Origin: Lysinibacillus_B sp036662795 | GTDB taxonomy: Bacteria; Bacillota; Bacilli; Bacillales_A; Planococcaceae | Length of the DNA stretch: 64,000 nucleotides | NCBI RefSeq assembly: GCF_036662795.1 | Contig: NZ_JBAFWZ010000012.1 | Coordinates: forward strand, 45,804 to 109,803 | Direction: 5' to 3' | Part shown: in pieces, positions 24,388 through 33,505 of the stretch | How positions within the stretch are numbered: the stretch's first letter is position 1 | Layout: every line of letters begins with the position of its first letter | Program-made: the position numbers and the translations under genes | The notes under the pieces: model-generated | What the model was told of the DNA's origin: nothing | The model's database searches: none | Seen by the model: only the letters and a program-made list of their open reading frames with translations

Positions 24388-26574
24388 ATGTCAAATTATA
24401 TTAAAGTGGGTAACCTTCAAGTAAGTTCTATTCTTTTTGATTTTATTAATGCACAAGCACTTCCTGGGAGTGGTGTGGAGCAGGAACAATTTTGGGCTGG
24501 ATTTGATGAACTAATTCATGATTTAGAACCTGAAAATAAAGCACTTTTGGCACGTCGTGATGAGCTACAAGAGGCGATTAACAATTGGCATAAGGATAAT
24601 AAATCAAACTTTGATTTTGCAGCATACAAGTCATTTTTGCAAGAAATTGGCTATCTTGAACCGAAAGTAGAGTCATTTAAGGTTTCAACTGAAAATGTAG
24701 ATGAAGCTATTGCGATTCAAGCAGGACCTCAGCTAGTAGTGCCAGTAAACAATGCACGTTATGCGATTAATGCAGCAAATGCACGTTGGGGTAGTCTTTA
24801 TGATGCGTTATATGGTACAGATGCAATTAGCGATGAAGATGGTGCCGGAGCAGGCAAAGGCTATAATCCAGTTCGTGGTGAGAAGGTTATCGCTTATGCT
24901 AAAAACTTATTAGATCAAGCGGTACCGTTAAACGGTGCTTCACATACAGCTGTAGTGAAATACACAATTGTAGCTGGTAAATTAGTTGCTGCACTAGATA
25001 ACGGTCAAGAGGTAGGTCTTACTGACGAAGAAAAATTAGTAGGTTACCAAGGTAATGCTGAGGAACCTACAGCTATTTTATTAAAAAATAACGGTATCCA
25101 TATTGAAATTCAAGTTGATCGCCAGCATCCGATTGGGAAAGATGATGCTGCGGGTGTAAAGGATGTTGTACTAGAGTCGGCCATTACGACGATTATGGAC
25201 TGTGAGGATTCTGTTGCAGCTGTAGATGCGGAAGATAAAGTGGAAGTATATAGTAACTGGTTAGGCTTAATGAAGGGTGACTTAGTAGCTACATTCGAGA
25301 AAGGCTCGAAAACAATGACACGTACACTAAATCCAGATCGCACGTATACAGGTGTAACTGGTGAAACGGTTACTCTATCGGGTCGTTCATTAATGTTTGT
25401 ACGTAATGTAGGTCATTTAATGACAAATCCTGCCGTACTAAATAATGAAGGTCAAGAAGTGCCAGAGGGGATTTTGGATGGTGTTATTACAAGTTTAATA
25501 GCGAAACATGAGCTATTAAGTGATGGCCAATATAAAAACTCACAAAAAGGGTCTGTTTATATTGTAAAGCCAAAAATGCACGGTTCGGAAGAGGTTGCAT
25601 TTGCCAATAAATTATTTGGTCGAGTTGAGGATCTATTAGGCTTAGAGCGCTTCACATTAAAAATTGGCGTTATGGACGAGGAACGTCGTACATCACTAAA
25701 CTTAAAAGCGTGTATTAAGGAAGTAAAGGACCGCGTAGTATTCATCAACACAGGATTCTTAGATCGTACAGGTGATGAAATCCATACATCAATGGAAGCT
25801 GGTCCAATGATCCGTAAAGGTGAAATGAAAACATCGACGTGGTTAACAGCATATGAAAAATCAAATGTAGTAGTTGGTTTAGATGCTGGTTTACAGGGGC
25901 GTGCGCAAATTGGTAAAGGAATGTGGGCAATGCCAGATCTAATGGCTGAAATGCTAAAGCAAAAAATTGGTCACCCACAGGCTGGTGCCAATACTGCTTG
26001 GGTACCATCACCAACAGCAGCTACATTACACGCTACACACTACCACCAAGTAGATGTAAAGGAAGTACAGAGAGGTATTTCTACATCTGATGATTTCCAA
26101 GATGCTATCCTTCAATTGCCGGTATCTCCAACAACGGATTGGAGTGCAGAGGAAGTTCAGCAGGAGCTTGATAATAATGCTCAAGGTATTCTAGGATATG
26201 TTGTCCGCTGGGTAGAGCATGGTGTAGGGTGCTCAAAGGTTCCTGATATTAACGATATTGGTTTAATGGAAGACCGTGCGACGCTTCGTATCTCAAGCCA
26301 GCACGTTGCAAACTGGTTACACCATGGCATTTGTACAGAAGAACAAGTGGTAGAAACGATGCAGCGTATGGCTAAAGTTGTGGATGAGCAAAATGCGGAT
26401 GATCCGTTCTACCGTCCAATGGCACCGAATTATAATGATTCAGTAGCATTCCAAGCAGCGTGTGAATTAGTATTCAAAGGCTATGAGCAGCCAAGCGGTT
26501 ACACTGAGCCAATCTTACACAAAAAACGTCTAGAAGCAAAAGTGAAATACGGTAATGCTGTAGGAGCAAAATAA
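24388..26574 (+). CDS. glcB: Malate synthase G
   Basis: Condenses glyoxylate with acetyl-CoA to malate; second step of the glyoxylate shunt or of glycolate use. 728 residues is the large monomeric G isoform, not the AceB type. Catalytic-region segments IMDCEDSVAAVDAEDKV and GFLDRTGDEIHTSMEAGPM with the following RKGEMK are visible; the loop domain expected for isoform G is near residues 145-330. ATG at 24388 is about 9 bases after AGGGGG; an ATG at 24382 is too close. It forms its own unit, ended by a terminator shared with the convergent lysR gene. It is not part of the usual str-S10 cluster. Confidence 0.95.
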   Translation: MSNYIKVGNLQVSSILFDFINAQALPGSGVEQEQFWAGFDELIHDLEPENKALLARRDELQEAINNWHKDNKSNFDFAAYKSFLQEIGYLEPKVESFKVSTENVDEAIAIQAGPQLVVPVNNARYAINAANARWGSLYDALYGTDAISDEDGAGAGKGYNPVRGEKVIAYAKNLLDQAVPLNGASHTAVVKYTIVAGKLVAALDNGQEVGLTDEEKLVGYQGNAEEPTAILLKNNGIHIEIQVDRQHPIGKDDAAGVKDVVLESAITTIMDCEDSVAAVDAEDKVEVYSNWLGLMKGDLVATFEKGSKTMTRTLNPDRTYTGVTGETVTLSGRSLMFVRNVGHLMTNPAVLNNEGQEVPEGILDGVITSLIAKHELLSDGQYKNSQKGSVYIVKPKMHGSEEVAFANKLFGRVEDLLGLERFTLKIGVMDEERRTSLNLKACIKEVKDRVVFINTGFLDRTGDEIHTSMEAGPMIRKGEMKTSTWLTAYEKSNVVVGLDAGLQGRAQIGKGMWAMPDLMAEMLKQKIGHPQAGANTAWVPSPTAATLHATHYHQVDVKEVQRGISTSDDFQDAILQLPVSPTTDWSAEEVQQELDNNAQGILGYVVRWVEHGVGCSKVPDINDIGLMEDRATLRISSQHVANWLHHGICTEEQVVETMQRMAKVVDEQNADDPFYRPMAPNYNDSVAFQAACELVFKGYEQPSGYTEPILHKKRLEAKVKYGNAVGAK

Positions 26575-26591
26575 GATAACAATAAATAAGT

Positions 26592-26626
26592 AAAGAGGCT
26601 ATCATGATAAAGATAGCCTCTTTGTC
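26592..26626. terminator. Bidirectional terminator between glcB and lysR
   Basis: AAAGAGGCTATC (26592-26603) pairs perfectly with GATAGCCTCTTT (26612-26623). A-rich on the left and T-rich on the right, so it can serve the convergent genes on both strands. Confidence 0.85.
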
Positions 26627-26628
26627 TT

Positions 26629-27516
26629 CTATTGGGGAATAAACTCATGTGCGAGTGCGATAAACTCTCTTACTGCATAAGATAAATATTTATTTTTTTT
26701 CCACGTCATGCCTAATTCTAAAAATATACTATCCTCATTAAATGGAATAGCCTTGATAGTATCGTCTTGAATTTTCTCACAGATTTTTTTAGGTAGCAGT
26801 GCAATGCCAAGCTTAGCAGCTACCATTTCAATAATTAAGTCCTTTTGTGATGTTTCACAGGCAATCGAAGGAAAAAAACCATTTTTAGAGCATTCCTCAA
26901 TAATCCGATCATATAGCGTAAAATCGTTTCGATAAATAATAAAGGATTCCTTTTCTAATTGAGATAAATTCACAAAAGAATGTGTAGCAAGTGGATGGTC
27001 CTGGTGAACAATTAGCATTAATGGATCCTTTAGTATACCTATTGCTTCTAATGAGTTATTATCAACACATAAATTACAAATAATCCCTATATCCAATTCG
27101 CCGGCTGCAACGCCTTGCCGAATTTTTTTTGTTCCTACTTCTGTTAAAATTATTTCGATATACGGATACTTATCTTTGTATTGACTAACGAGTTTAGAAA
27201 AAAACGCTGACCCAACGATAGGTGGAATCCCTATTCGGATTTGTCCCTTTTTCAGTTCCATCAAATCGGTTAACTCGGAACGTAAATTTTTAAATGCCTC
27301 TAATACATGCTGTGCATTAATCAATACTGCTTGTCCAGCATCTGTTAGTTCTAACTTTTTCGATGAACGATAAAATAGTGGGACACCGAGCTCAGCTTCT
27401 AAGTTTTGAATCGCTTTACTAATAGAAGGCTGCGATACGTGTAATGTAGAGGCCGCCTTTGTAAAGCTCAAATGTTTAGCGACTTCTGAAAAATATTCAA
27501 TTTGGCGAATGTCCAA
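26629..27516 (-). CDS. LysR-family transcriptional regulator
   Basis: N-terminal winged helix-turn-helix (IEYFSEVAKHLSFTKAASTL, VSQPSISKAIQNLE) followed by a periplasmic-binding-like effector domain (residues about 90-290). The N-terminus resembles the CidR/YwbI group more than CitR, from memory. Start TTG at 27516 lies 8 bases after AAAGGAG; an upstream in-frame TTG at 27543 precedes that site. 295 residues. It converges on glcB and diverges from the response regulator; it may regulate glcB or a distant target, but the sequence does not show which. Confidence 0.85.
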   Translation of the reverse strand: MDIRQIEYFSEVAKHLSFTKAASTLHVSQPSISKAIQNLEAELGVPLFYRSSKKLELTDAGQAVLINAQHVLEAFKNLRSELTDLMELKKGQIRIGIPPIVGSAFFSKLVSQYKDKYPYIEIILTEVGTKKIRQGVAAGELDIGIICNLCVDNNSLEAIGILKDPLMLIVHQDHPLATHSFVNLSQLEKESFIIYRNDFTLYDRIIEECSKNGFFPSIACETSQKDLIIEMVAAKLGIALLPKKICEKIQDDTIKAIPFNEDSIFLELGMTWKKNKYLSYAVREFIALAHEFIPQ

Positions 27517-27543
27517 AAAAGCAGCTCCTTTCCGAAACGACAA

Positions 27544-27754
27544 GCCATGATAATGTCATATAATAGTAGTGATTGTATTTATTATACATAAGAATCGTTT
27601 AGGAGAGTATGAAAAGGCAAAACAACAAAGATTAGCTCTTTATTATGAGAATGGAATCGATCTTACATAGATAATTTGAATGAATTTACAGTAGTGTATA
27701 ATAAAAAAAAGACGTACAGGGAAATAATGTATAGTATTGCCGAAAGGATCGAGT
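27544..27754. other. Divergent intergenic region, lysR / bceR-like
   Basis: AT-rich. TTGAAT (27676-27681) and TATAAT (27697-27702) are only 15 bases apart, a poor promoter for the response regulator. A 33-codon frame from GTG 27569 to 27670 ends in a charged stretch that looks protein-like but has no ribosome binding site; not called as a gene. Confidence 0.3.
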
Positions 27755-28438
27755 ATGCCCATGAAAATATTGATAGTAGAAGATGACACATCTATTTTCG
27801 ATGTGATTCAGGAACGTTTTGCACAATGGTCGATGGAGGTAGTGAAACCGACGAGCTTCGAAAAGGTGATGGATGATTTTATCGAGCAAAAGCCACAGCT
27901 CGTAATATTAGATATTCAGCTTCCAGCGTACGACGGCTTTCACTGGTGTCGTGAAATCCGGGCGATATCTAAAGTACCCGTTATATTTTTGTCCTCTCGA
28001 GATCACCCAATGGACATGGTGATGGCTATGCAAATGGGCGCTGATGATTTTGTACAAAAGCCTTTTCATATGGATGTGCTCCTTGCAAAAGTGCAGGCTG
28101 TCTTAAGAAGAACATATGATTATACCGAGCAGCCATTAAATATTATACGCTGGAACGGTGCTGTTATTGATTATGATAGAGGCGCTGTGCAATATGAGGA
28201 TTTACATATTGAGCTAACAAAAAATGAGTTGTATATTTTACGTATTTTATTAGGGAGTATCGATCAAATTGTATCGAGAGATGAATTAATGCGAAGGCTC
28301 TGGGATGATGAGCGATTCGTGAATGATAATACTTTAACTGTGAATGTGAATCGCCTGCGCCAAAGATTAGAGGAGATTGGGTTAAGTGGTGTTATTGTTA
28401 CGAAAAAAGGGCTTGGTTATATGGCGGTGACACGATGA
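27755..28438 (+). CDS. OmpR-family response regulator, BceR-like
   Basis: Receives phosphate from the neighbouring histidine kinase. Receiver domain with acidic pocket IVEDD, phospho-acceptor Asp in LVILDIQLPAYDG and the Lys in DFVQKPFH; C-terminal winged helix from about residue 130 (ELTKNELYILRILL, TLTVNVNRLRQRL). ATG at 27755 is 7 bases after AAAGGA; 227 residues. Its stop overlaps the kinase start by 4 bases (ATGA). With the next three genes it makes a BceRS-BceAB-type module, known to sense and counter bacitracin and other lipid II-binding peptides. Confidence 0.9.
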   Translation: MPMKILIVEDDTSIFDVIQERFAQWSMEVVKPTSFEKVMDDFIEQKPQLVILDIQLPAYDGFHWCREIRAISKVPVIFLSSRDHPMDMVMAMQMGADDFVQKPFHMDVLLAKVQAVLRRTYDYTEQPLNIIRWNGAVIDYDRGAVQYEDLHIELTKNELYILRILLGSIDQIVSRDELMRRLWDDERFVNDNTLTVNVNRLRQRLEEIGLSGVIVTKKGLGYMAVTR

Positions 28439-29427
28439 TCCTATTGTTTTTAAAGGAGAAACGTGCATGGCTTGGCTTTTTCATCGTTTTGCAAGGGTGG
28501 ATGAATATTTTATTCCTTTTGGATGACGGGTTTTCGAGTATATCGATTCGTTATATTAATATTATTAACACGCTATTGCTTATTGTGTTTTTGATTTGGC
28601 GATATGGTAAGGAATCTAAGCAACTGCGCGCCTCCTGTAGCGGAGGATTAGAGGATAATGACGTTTCGCCATTTCAGCAACATTTATTACAGCATATGAG
28701 AAATAGTATGGATGAATTGGAGCAGCAAATAAAGGAGCAAAAGCTTGTAGCATTGGAACGACACGATGAAATTCTTGCTTGGGTACATGAAATGAAATCT
28801 CCGATGACGGCGATGAAGCTGATGGCAGATAGAATAGAGCCCCATGCATTAAAAGAGCGAATGGAAAATGAGTGGCTCCGTATCCACCTCTTACTTGATC
28901 AGCAGCTCCATGCAACACGATTATCGACAATTGAAAAAGATAACCGGTTAGAAAAGCTCGTATTACAGCCGATTATTCATAAAGAAATCCTTGAGCTTCG
29001 TTCCTGGTGCTTGGAAAAAGGGATTGGCATTGAGGTAGAGGGATTAGAGGAAGCAGTCATTACGGATTCAAAATGGCTTGCCTTTATTTTTCGTCAAATA
29101 TTTACGAATGCCGTGAAATATAGTAAATCGAATACTGAAATACGAATATTTACGGAACAGGATGCGCAAGGACATATTTGTCTTCATGTACAGGATTTTG
29201 GCTGTGGGATTGCTGCGGAAGATTTACCACGTGTTTTCCAAAAATCCTATACAGGAACAATTGGTCGAGAAACGATGGCTGCAACAGGTATGGGGCTATA
29301 TTTAGCAAAGCAATCTGCAGAGAAGCTCGGAATTCGTCTAACGATTCAATCACAGGTTGGGGTCGGAACTACGGTAATCATTCAGTTTCCTAATGAAAAT
29401 GAATATAATAAATCTTACGGTATGTGA
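28435..29427 (+). CDS. Intramembrane-sensing histidine kinase, BceS-like
   Basis: Short kinase (330 residues) with two transmembrane helices near residues 10-30 and 38-55 and only about ten residues outside (LDDGFSSISI), so it cannot sense the drug itself; kinases of this type are controlled by their ABC transporter. Dimerisation and phosphorylation helix with His in AWVHEMKSPMTAMK; ATPase N box FRQIFTNAVKYS, G1 DFGCGIAAEDLPRVF, G2 TGMGLYLAKQ. The gene's stop codon lies within the inverted repeat proposed as operator for the transporter genes. Confidence 0.9.
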   Translation: MILLFLKEKRAWLGFFIVLQGWMNILFLLDDGFSSISIRYINIINTLLLIVFLIWRYGKESKQLRASCSGGLEDNDVSPFQQHLLQHMRNSMDELEQQIKEQKLVALERHDEILAWVHEMKSPMTAMKLMADRIEPHALKERMENEWLRIHLLLDQQLHATRLSTIEKDNRLEKLVLQPIIHKEILELRSWCLEKGIGIEVEGLEEAVITDSKWLAFIFRQIFTNAVKYSKSNTEIRIFTEQDAQGHICLHVQDFGCGIAAEDLPRVFQKSYTGTIGRETMAATGMGLYLAKQSAEKLGIRLTIQSQVGVGTTVIIQFPNENEYNKSYGM

Positions 29428-29446
29428 CGAAAATGTCATGTACCGT
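29417..29446 (+). promoter_or_regulatory. Inverted repeat, probable BceR-type operator
   Basis: ACGGTATGTGAC (29417-29428) and GTCATGTACCGT (29435-29446) are inverted copies matching at 10 of 12 positions around the 6-base spacer GAAAAT. The core TGAC-N6-GTCA resembles known BceR-type sites. A half site GTCATG recurs at 29455-29460. A -10 like TACAAT is at 29492-29497, without a good -35, as expected for an activated promoter. It overlaps the kinase stop codon. Confidence 0.75.
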
Positions 29447-29530
29447 TTTTATTTGTCATGCAAAACGAACGAACCGCATGGCTGAACACGATACAATAGA
29501 AGCAACAAGATAAGCAAAGGAATGAGAGAG

Positions 29531-30292
29531 ATGTCAATTTTAATTGCCCGGAAAATACGTAAAACGTACGGTAAACGTGCATTACAGCAGGAAGTATTAA
29601 AAGGGATTGATTTAGAGGTTAATAAAGGTGAGTTCGTCGGCATTATGGGATCGTCAGGGTCTGGGAAAACGACGCTATTAAATGTATTATGCTCGATTGA
29701 TTCGGTTTCAGAGGGACTAGTAGAAATCAACGGAAAGCAATTACAGGGCATGAAGGAAAAGGAGCTGGCAAACTTCCGTCGCGAGCAGCTAGGCTTTATA
29801 TTCCAAGATTACAATCTTCTCGATACATTAACGGTGAAGGAAAATATATTACTGCCATTATCGATTAGTAAAATTCCAAAGGCAGCAGCAGAAGCTCGAT
29901 TTAAGGAGCTTGTGAGGATACTTGGGATTGAGGATATTATAGGGAAATATCCAAATGAAATTTCAGGTGGACAAAAGCAGCGAACTTCAGCGGCACGTGC
30001 GTTGATTTCAAACCCTTCAATAATTTTTGCGGACGAGCCGACGGGGGCGCTTGATTCGAAATCGGCTACAGCTTTACTAGCAAATTTAGAGAAAATTAAT
30101 AAAGAGAAGCAGGCAACGATTATGATGGTTACACACGATGCCGTAGCAGCAAGCTTCTGTGGTCGTGTACTGTTTTTAAGGGACGGACAAATTTATACAG
30201 AATTATATAAAGGGGACAAGTCGCGAAATGATTTCTTCCAGCAAATATTAAATACGCAAAGTGTGCTAGGTGGTGACGGCTATGACGCTTAG
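29531..30292 (+). CDS. ABC transporter ATPase, BceA-like
   Basis: Energises the adjacent BceB-like permease. Walker A GSSGSGKTT, signature ISGGQKQR, Walker B IIFADEPTGALD and the H-loop His in MMVTHD are all present; MacB/LolD-type family. ATG at 29531 is 9 bases after AAAGGA, while an ATG at 29522 abuts that site. 253 residues. Overlaps the permease start by 11 bases, a sign of translational coupling. Confidence 0.92.
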   Translation: MSILIARKIRKTYGKRALQQEVLKGIDLEVNKGEFVGIMGSSGSGKTTLLNVLCSIDSVSEGLVEINGKQLQGMKEKELANFRREQLGFIFQDYNLLDTLTVKENILLPLSISKIPKAAAEARFKELVRILGIEDIIGKYPNEISGGQKQRTSAARALISNPSIIFADEPTGALDSKSATALLANLEKINKEKQATIMMVTHDAVAASFCGRVLFLRDGQIYTELYKGDKSRNDFFQQILNTQSVLGGDGYDA

Positions 30293-32264
30293 TCAGCTCG
30301 TCCTGCGCAGTATGCAAAAGAATATAAAGCATTACTACTTATACTTTTTTGCATTAATTTTTAGTGTGACACTGTATTTTTCATTTATTACCTTGCAATA
30401 TAATGATTCTGTTTTAAAAGCAACAAACGATAGCGGTACTGCTACGGCTGGATTTGAGGCGGCATCGTATTTACTGTATTTCATTGTGACATTTTTCGTA
30501 CTGTATGCGAATCATTTATTTATGAAACGACGAAGTAAGGAAATCGGTTTATATCAGCTCATCGGGATGACGAAAGGATTAATTGTACGATTAGTAGCGT
30601 TAGAAAATATGCTGCTATTCGTTGGTGCCGTCATCATCGGAATGGGTATTGGCTTTTTAAGCTCTCGAGTATTTGCAATGATTTTATTAAAGGTTCTCGA
30701 TTATGATGCGGTCGTTAGCATGACATTTAGCGCGGAGGCCATTACCCAAACAGGACTGATCTTTGGCATCTTGTTAGTCGTCATTTTAATCCAAATGACC
30801 TTTATGATTCGCCGTGTGTCATTATTATCATTGTTTACAGCATCAAAGCAAGCCGATGAGCGTGTAAAGCGCTTTAGCCCAGTACAGATGACTGTTGGTG
30901 CGATTGGGATCGGTTTAATCGTGTATGGCTATTATGCTTCGACAGAGTTATTTAGCCTTGAAACAGGTAGTAACTTATTTCAAAACATGATTATCATTTT
31001 GGTAACAACTATTGGTGGTACATTCCTTGTGTTTCGCTTCTCGGTGTCTTTTGTAATGAATTTAGTGCGCCTTAAGAAGAATGGACATTTACGCCCAGTG
31101 GATGTACTTGCCGTAACACCGATTATGCACCGTATGAAAGGCAATGCGAAGTCGTTAACATTGATCACGGTACTAACGGCTGTGTCACTTGCGATTACGA
31201 CACTTTCTTATATTTCATATTACTCTTCCGAGAGCGGTGCAGAGAGAGACGTGCCAGCAGATTATATATTTGTGGATGACAAGGGAACTGCCTTTTTAGA
31301 GGCCCTTGAGCAAGAAGGTATCGCTTATGATAAAAAAGAATTTAATGTAGCTACAGCTGATGTAAATATAGCGGACTTAATGACTAACGGGACAACTGAC
31401 GATTTAATAACAGACCTAGAAGCGGTTGTTCACCTAATATCGTTATCTGAATATCAACAAATAGATCCGAATTTAAAGCTTGAAGGTAATGAAGCAATTA
31501 TTACAAGCTATACAGGGTTCCTATCACAGTTTATACAAATCGAAAAACATAAGGAAATCAATATACAACAGAATTCACTCGAACATACTGTGTTTATTAA
31601 GGAGATTCGGGAAGATAACATTCTTGCTTCAAGAATTACTTATGGTGGTGCATTAATATTAATTGTAAAAGATGAATTGTATGATACATTTTTGGAAGAC
31701 AAAGAAGAGGAGGAAACTCTAGCATCAGATATTGAATGGTCAAAGCAAACGTCTGTATTCTTAAAAGACGAATCGGATAGAGACCGTACAGAAATTCTAT
31801 ATAAAGAAAGTGGAGCAAATTTATTAAGTGAACTCAGTGAGGGGCCGAAGCTGCTTTCACAAGAGCAAGCCCTAAAGAACACGCTTCGCAGCTTCGGTGT
31901 TATCATCTTTACAACTGCTTTCCTAGGCTTAGCCTTTTTACTGGCAACAGGTAGTATTTTATACTTTAAGCAAATGTCAGAGGCAGATGAGGAGCTACCA
32001 TCGTATACGATTCTACGAAAAATTGGCTTTACGCAGCAGGAAATTATGCGCGGTATTTATGCAAAGCAGGCCTTTAACTTCGGTGTACCACTACTGATAG
32101 GGTTACTCCATAGTTATTTTGCCGTAAAATCGGGTTGGTTTTTATTCGGCTCTGAGCTTGTAACACCGCTAATTGTAACAATGCTTCTATATGTCGGGAT
32201 GTACATCGTCTTTATGCTGTTATCCATTGGCTACTATAAAAAAATAATCAAGAGAGCTTTATAA
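30282..32264 (+). CDS. ABC transporter permease, BceB-like
   Basis: 660 residues with ten predicted transmembrane helices in the FtsX-like layout: helices 1-4 before residue 180, 5-7 at about 205-315, an extracellular domain of about 215 residues (316-530), and 8-10 at the end. This large loop between helices 7 and 8 is the hallmark of peptide-antibiotic-sensing transporters (BceB, PsdB, VraG). ATG at 30282 is 8 bases after AGGTGG. The drug recognised cannot be deduced from sequence. Confidence 0.92.
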   Translation: MTLSQLVLRSMQKNIKHYYLYFFALIFSVTLYFSFITLQYNDSVLKATNDSGTATAGFEAASYLLYFIVTFFVLYANHLFMKRRSKEIGLYQLIGMTKGLIVRLVALENMLLFVGAVIIGMGIGFLSSRVFAMILLKVLDYDAVVSMTFSAEAITQTGLIFGILLVVILIQMTFMIRRVSLLSLFTASKQADERVKRFSPVQMTVGAIGIGLIVYGYYASTELFSLETGSNLFQNMIIILVTTIGGTFLVFRFSVSFVMNLVRLKKNGHLRPVDVLAVTPIMHRMKGNAKSLTLITVLTAVSLAITTLSYISYYSSESGAERDVPADYIFVDDKGTAFLEALEQEGIAYDKKEFNVATADVNIADLMTNGTTDDLITDLEAVVHLISLSEYQQIDPNLKLEGNEAIITSYTGFLSQFIQIEKHKEINIQQNSLEHTVFIKEIREDNILASRITYGGALILIVKDELYDTFLEDKEEEETLASDIEWSKQTSVFLKDESDRDRTEILYKESGANLLSELSEGPKLLSQEQALKNTLRSFGVIIFTTAFLGLAFLLATGSILYFKQMSEADEELPSYTILRKIGFTQQEIMRGIYAKQAFNFGVPLLIGLLHSYFAVKSGWFLFGSELVTPLIVTMLLYVGMYIVFMLLSIGYYKKIIKRAL

Positions 32265-32284
32265 AATAGAATAACTTTTGTACG

Positions 32285-32316
32285 CGAGAAACGGCTTATG
32301 CTGTTTCTCGTTTTTT
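32285..32316 (+). terminator. Terminator after the Bce-like module
   Basis: CGAGAAAC (32285-32292) pairs perfectly with GTTTCTCG (32303-32310), 10-base loop, then six T residues. Confidence 0.88.
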
Positions 32317-32638
32317 ATATGAAAATAATAAAGTTAGTTTTTCAGGTGAAATGGATGAGGCTGAAAAGCGCGATTTGTACCATTTTTAAAATTATTAATA
32401 AAAATGTCATCTTATCTCTTTTAATGCTAAAGATTGTTAAAGTAGTTGATTCAACTCGTTAATTCGTCGATTTTCTATCAATTGCAAGCTCGTTTATAGT
32501 ATATAAGTGTTTATTTACTATCTACTTCTATTATTAGTATATTGACAAACAATATCTGAAAGTGATACCTTTGACACATTAGTGATTTAGTAGACGAAAG
32601 TTTTTAGATAAAATAAATTTTTAATGAGGAGAAACATT
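32317..32638 (+). promoter_or_regulatory. Intergenic region and promoter of the amino acid importer
   Basis: About 320 bases of AT-rich DNA without a coding frame. A promoter is likely at 32542-32571: TTGACA (32542-32547), then an extended -10 TGATACCTT with TACCTT at 32566-32571, 18-base spacer. No riboswitch or T-box core is visible. The part before 32540 shows nothing recognisable. Confidence 0.5.
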
Positions 32639-33430
32639 ATGAAAAAGTATTTTGCATTCTTTTTACTAGCGATAGTTTCAATTGTATTAGCAGCTTGTGG
32701 TTCTTCTGATGACAAAGGTTCATCGGCTGGAGAGGATTCAGAAAATACATTAATAATCGGTATTGATGATAAATTTGCTCCTATGGGCTTCCGTGATGAT
32801 AAAAATGAAATCGTAGGCTTTGATATTGATTATGCGCGTGCGGTTGCAGAGGAAATGGGCATGGAAGTTAAGTTCCAACCAATCGATTGGAAAACAAAAG
32901 AGTCTGAGTTAATCTCAGGTCGTATCGACTTAATTTGGAATGGCTATACAATTACAGAAGATCGTAAAGAAAAGGTATTATTCACAGAACCATATTTAGC
33001 GAACTCACAAGTAGTGATTACTTTAGAGGATTCAAAGTTAACTAACATCTCTGACTTAGCGGGCAAAAACGTAGGTGTTCAAGCTCTATCATCAGCATTA
33101 GATGCATTAAACGCTAACCCAGTATCGAAAGAAGTCGGCTCTGTAGCTGAATTTGCAGACAATGTACTAGCTTTAACAGACTTAAAAACAGGTCGTATTG
33201 ATGCGGTTGTAATTGATGAAGTTGTAGCAAATTACTACAGTGCATTAGAAGAAGGTACATTCAAAATTTTAGAAGAATCTCTAGCACCTGAAGAATACGG
33301 AATAGGTGTAAAAAAGGGTAACGAAGAGCTACTTGAGAAATTACAAGCTGCTTTAGACAAGTTGAATGAAAACGGTAAAGCTGCTGAAATTTCAGAAAAA
33401 TGGTTCGGTGAAAATAAAGTATTAAACTAA
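32639..33430 (+). CDS. Amino acid ABC transporter, substrate-binding lipoprotein
   Basis: Extracytoplasmic binding protein of the polar amino acid family (type II periplasmic-binding fold; IIGIDDKFAPMGFRD, VGFDIDYARAVAEEMG, ISGRIDLIWNGYTITEDR). A lipoprotein signal peptide ends at the lipobox LAAC, with Cys20 as lipid anchor, followed by a Ser/Asp/Gly linker. 263 residues. AGGAGA precedes the ATG. First gene of a three-gene importer; family members carry glutamine, glutamate, arginine or cystine, and the ligand is not evident. Confidence 0.9.
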   Translation: MKKYFAFFLLAIVSIVLAACGSSDDKGSSAGEDSENTLIIGIDDKFAPMGFRDDKNEIVGFDIDYARAVAEEMGMEVKFQPIDWKTKESELISGRIDLIWNGYTITEDRKEKVLFTEPYLANSQVVITLEDSKLTNISDLAGKNVGVQALSSALDALNANPVSKEVGSVAEFADNVLALTDLKTGRIDAVVIDEVVANYYSALEEGTFKILEESLAPEEYGIGVKKGNEELLEKLQAALDKLNENGKAAEISEKWFGENKVLN

Positions 33431-33505
33431 TTAACTTATATATAGAGTAGGGTGAAGGAAGAGTTTCCGATTGGGGAGACTCTTACTTTGTTTAGGAGGT
33501 ACACC

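Noticed and set aside
26629..27516. LysR gene as direct activator of glcB
   Set aside because: The genes converge and share a terminator; no shared promoter region or binding site supports the link.
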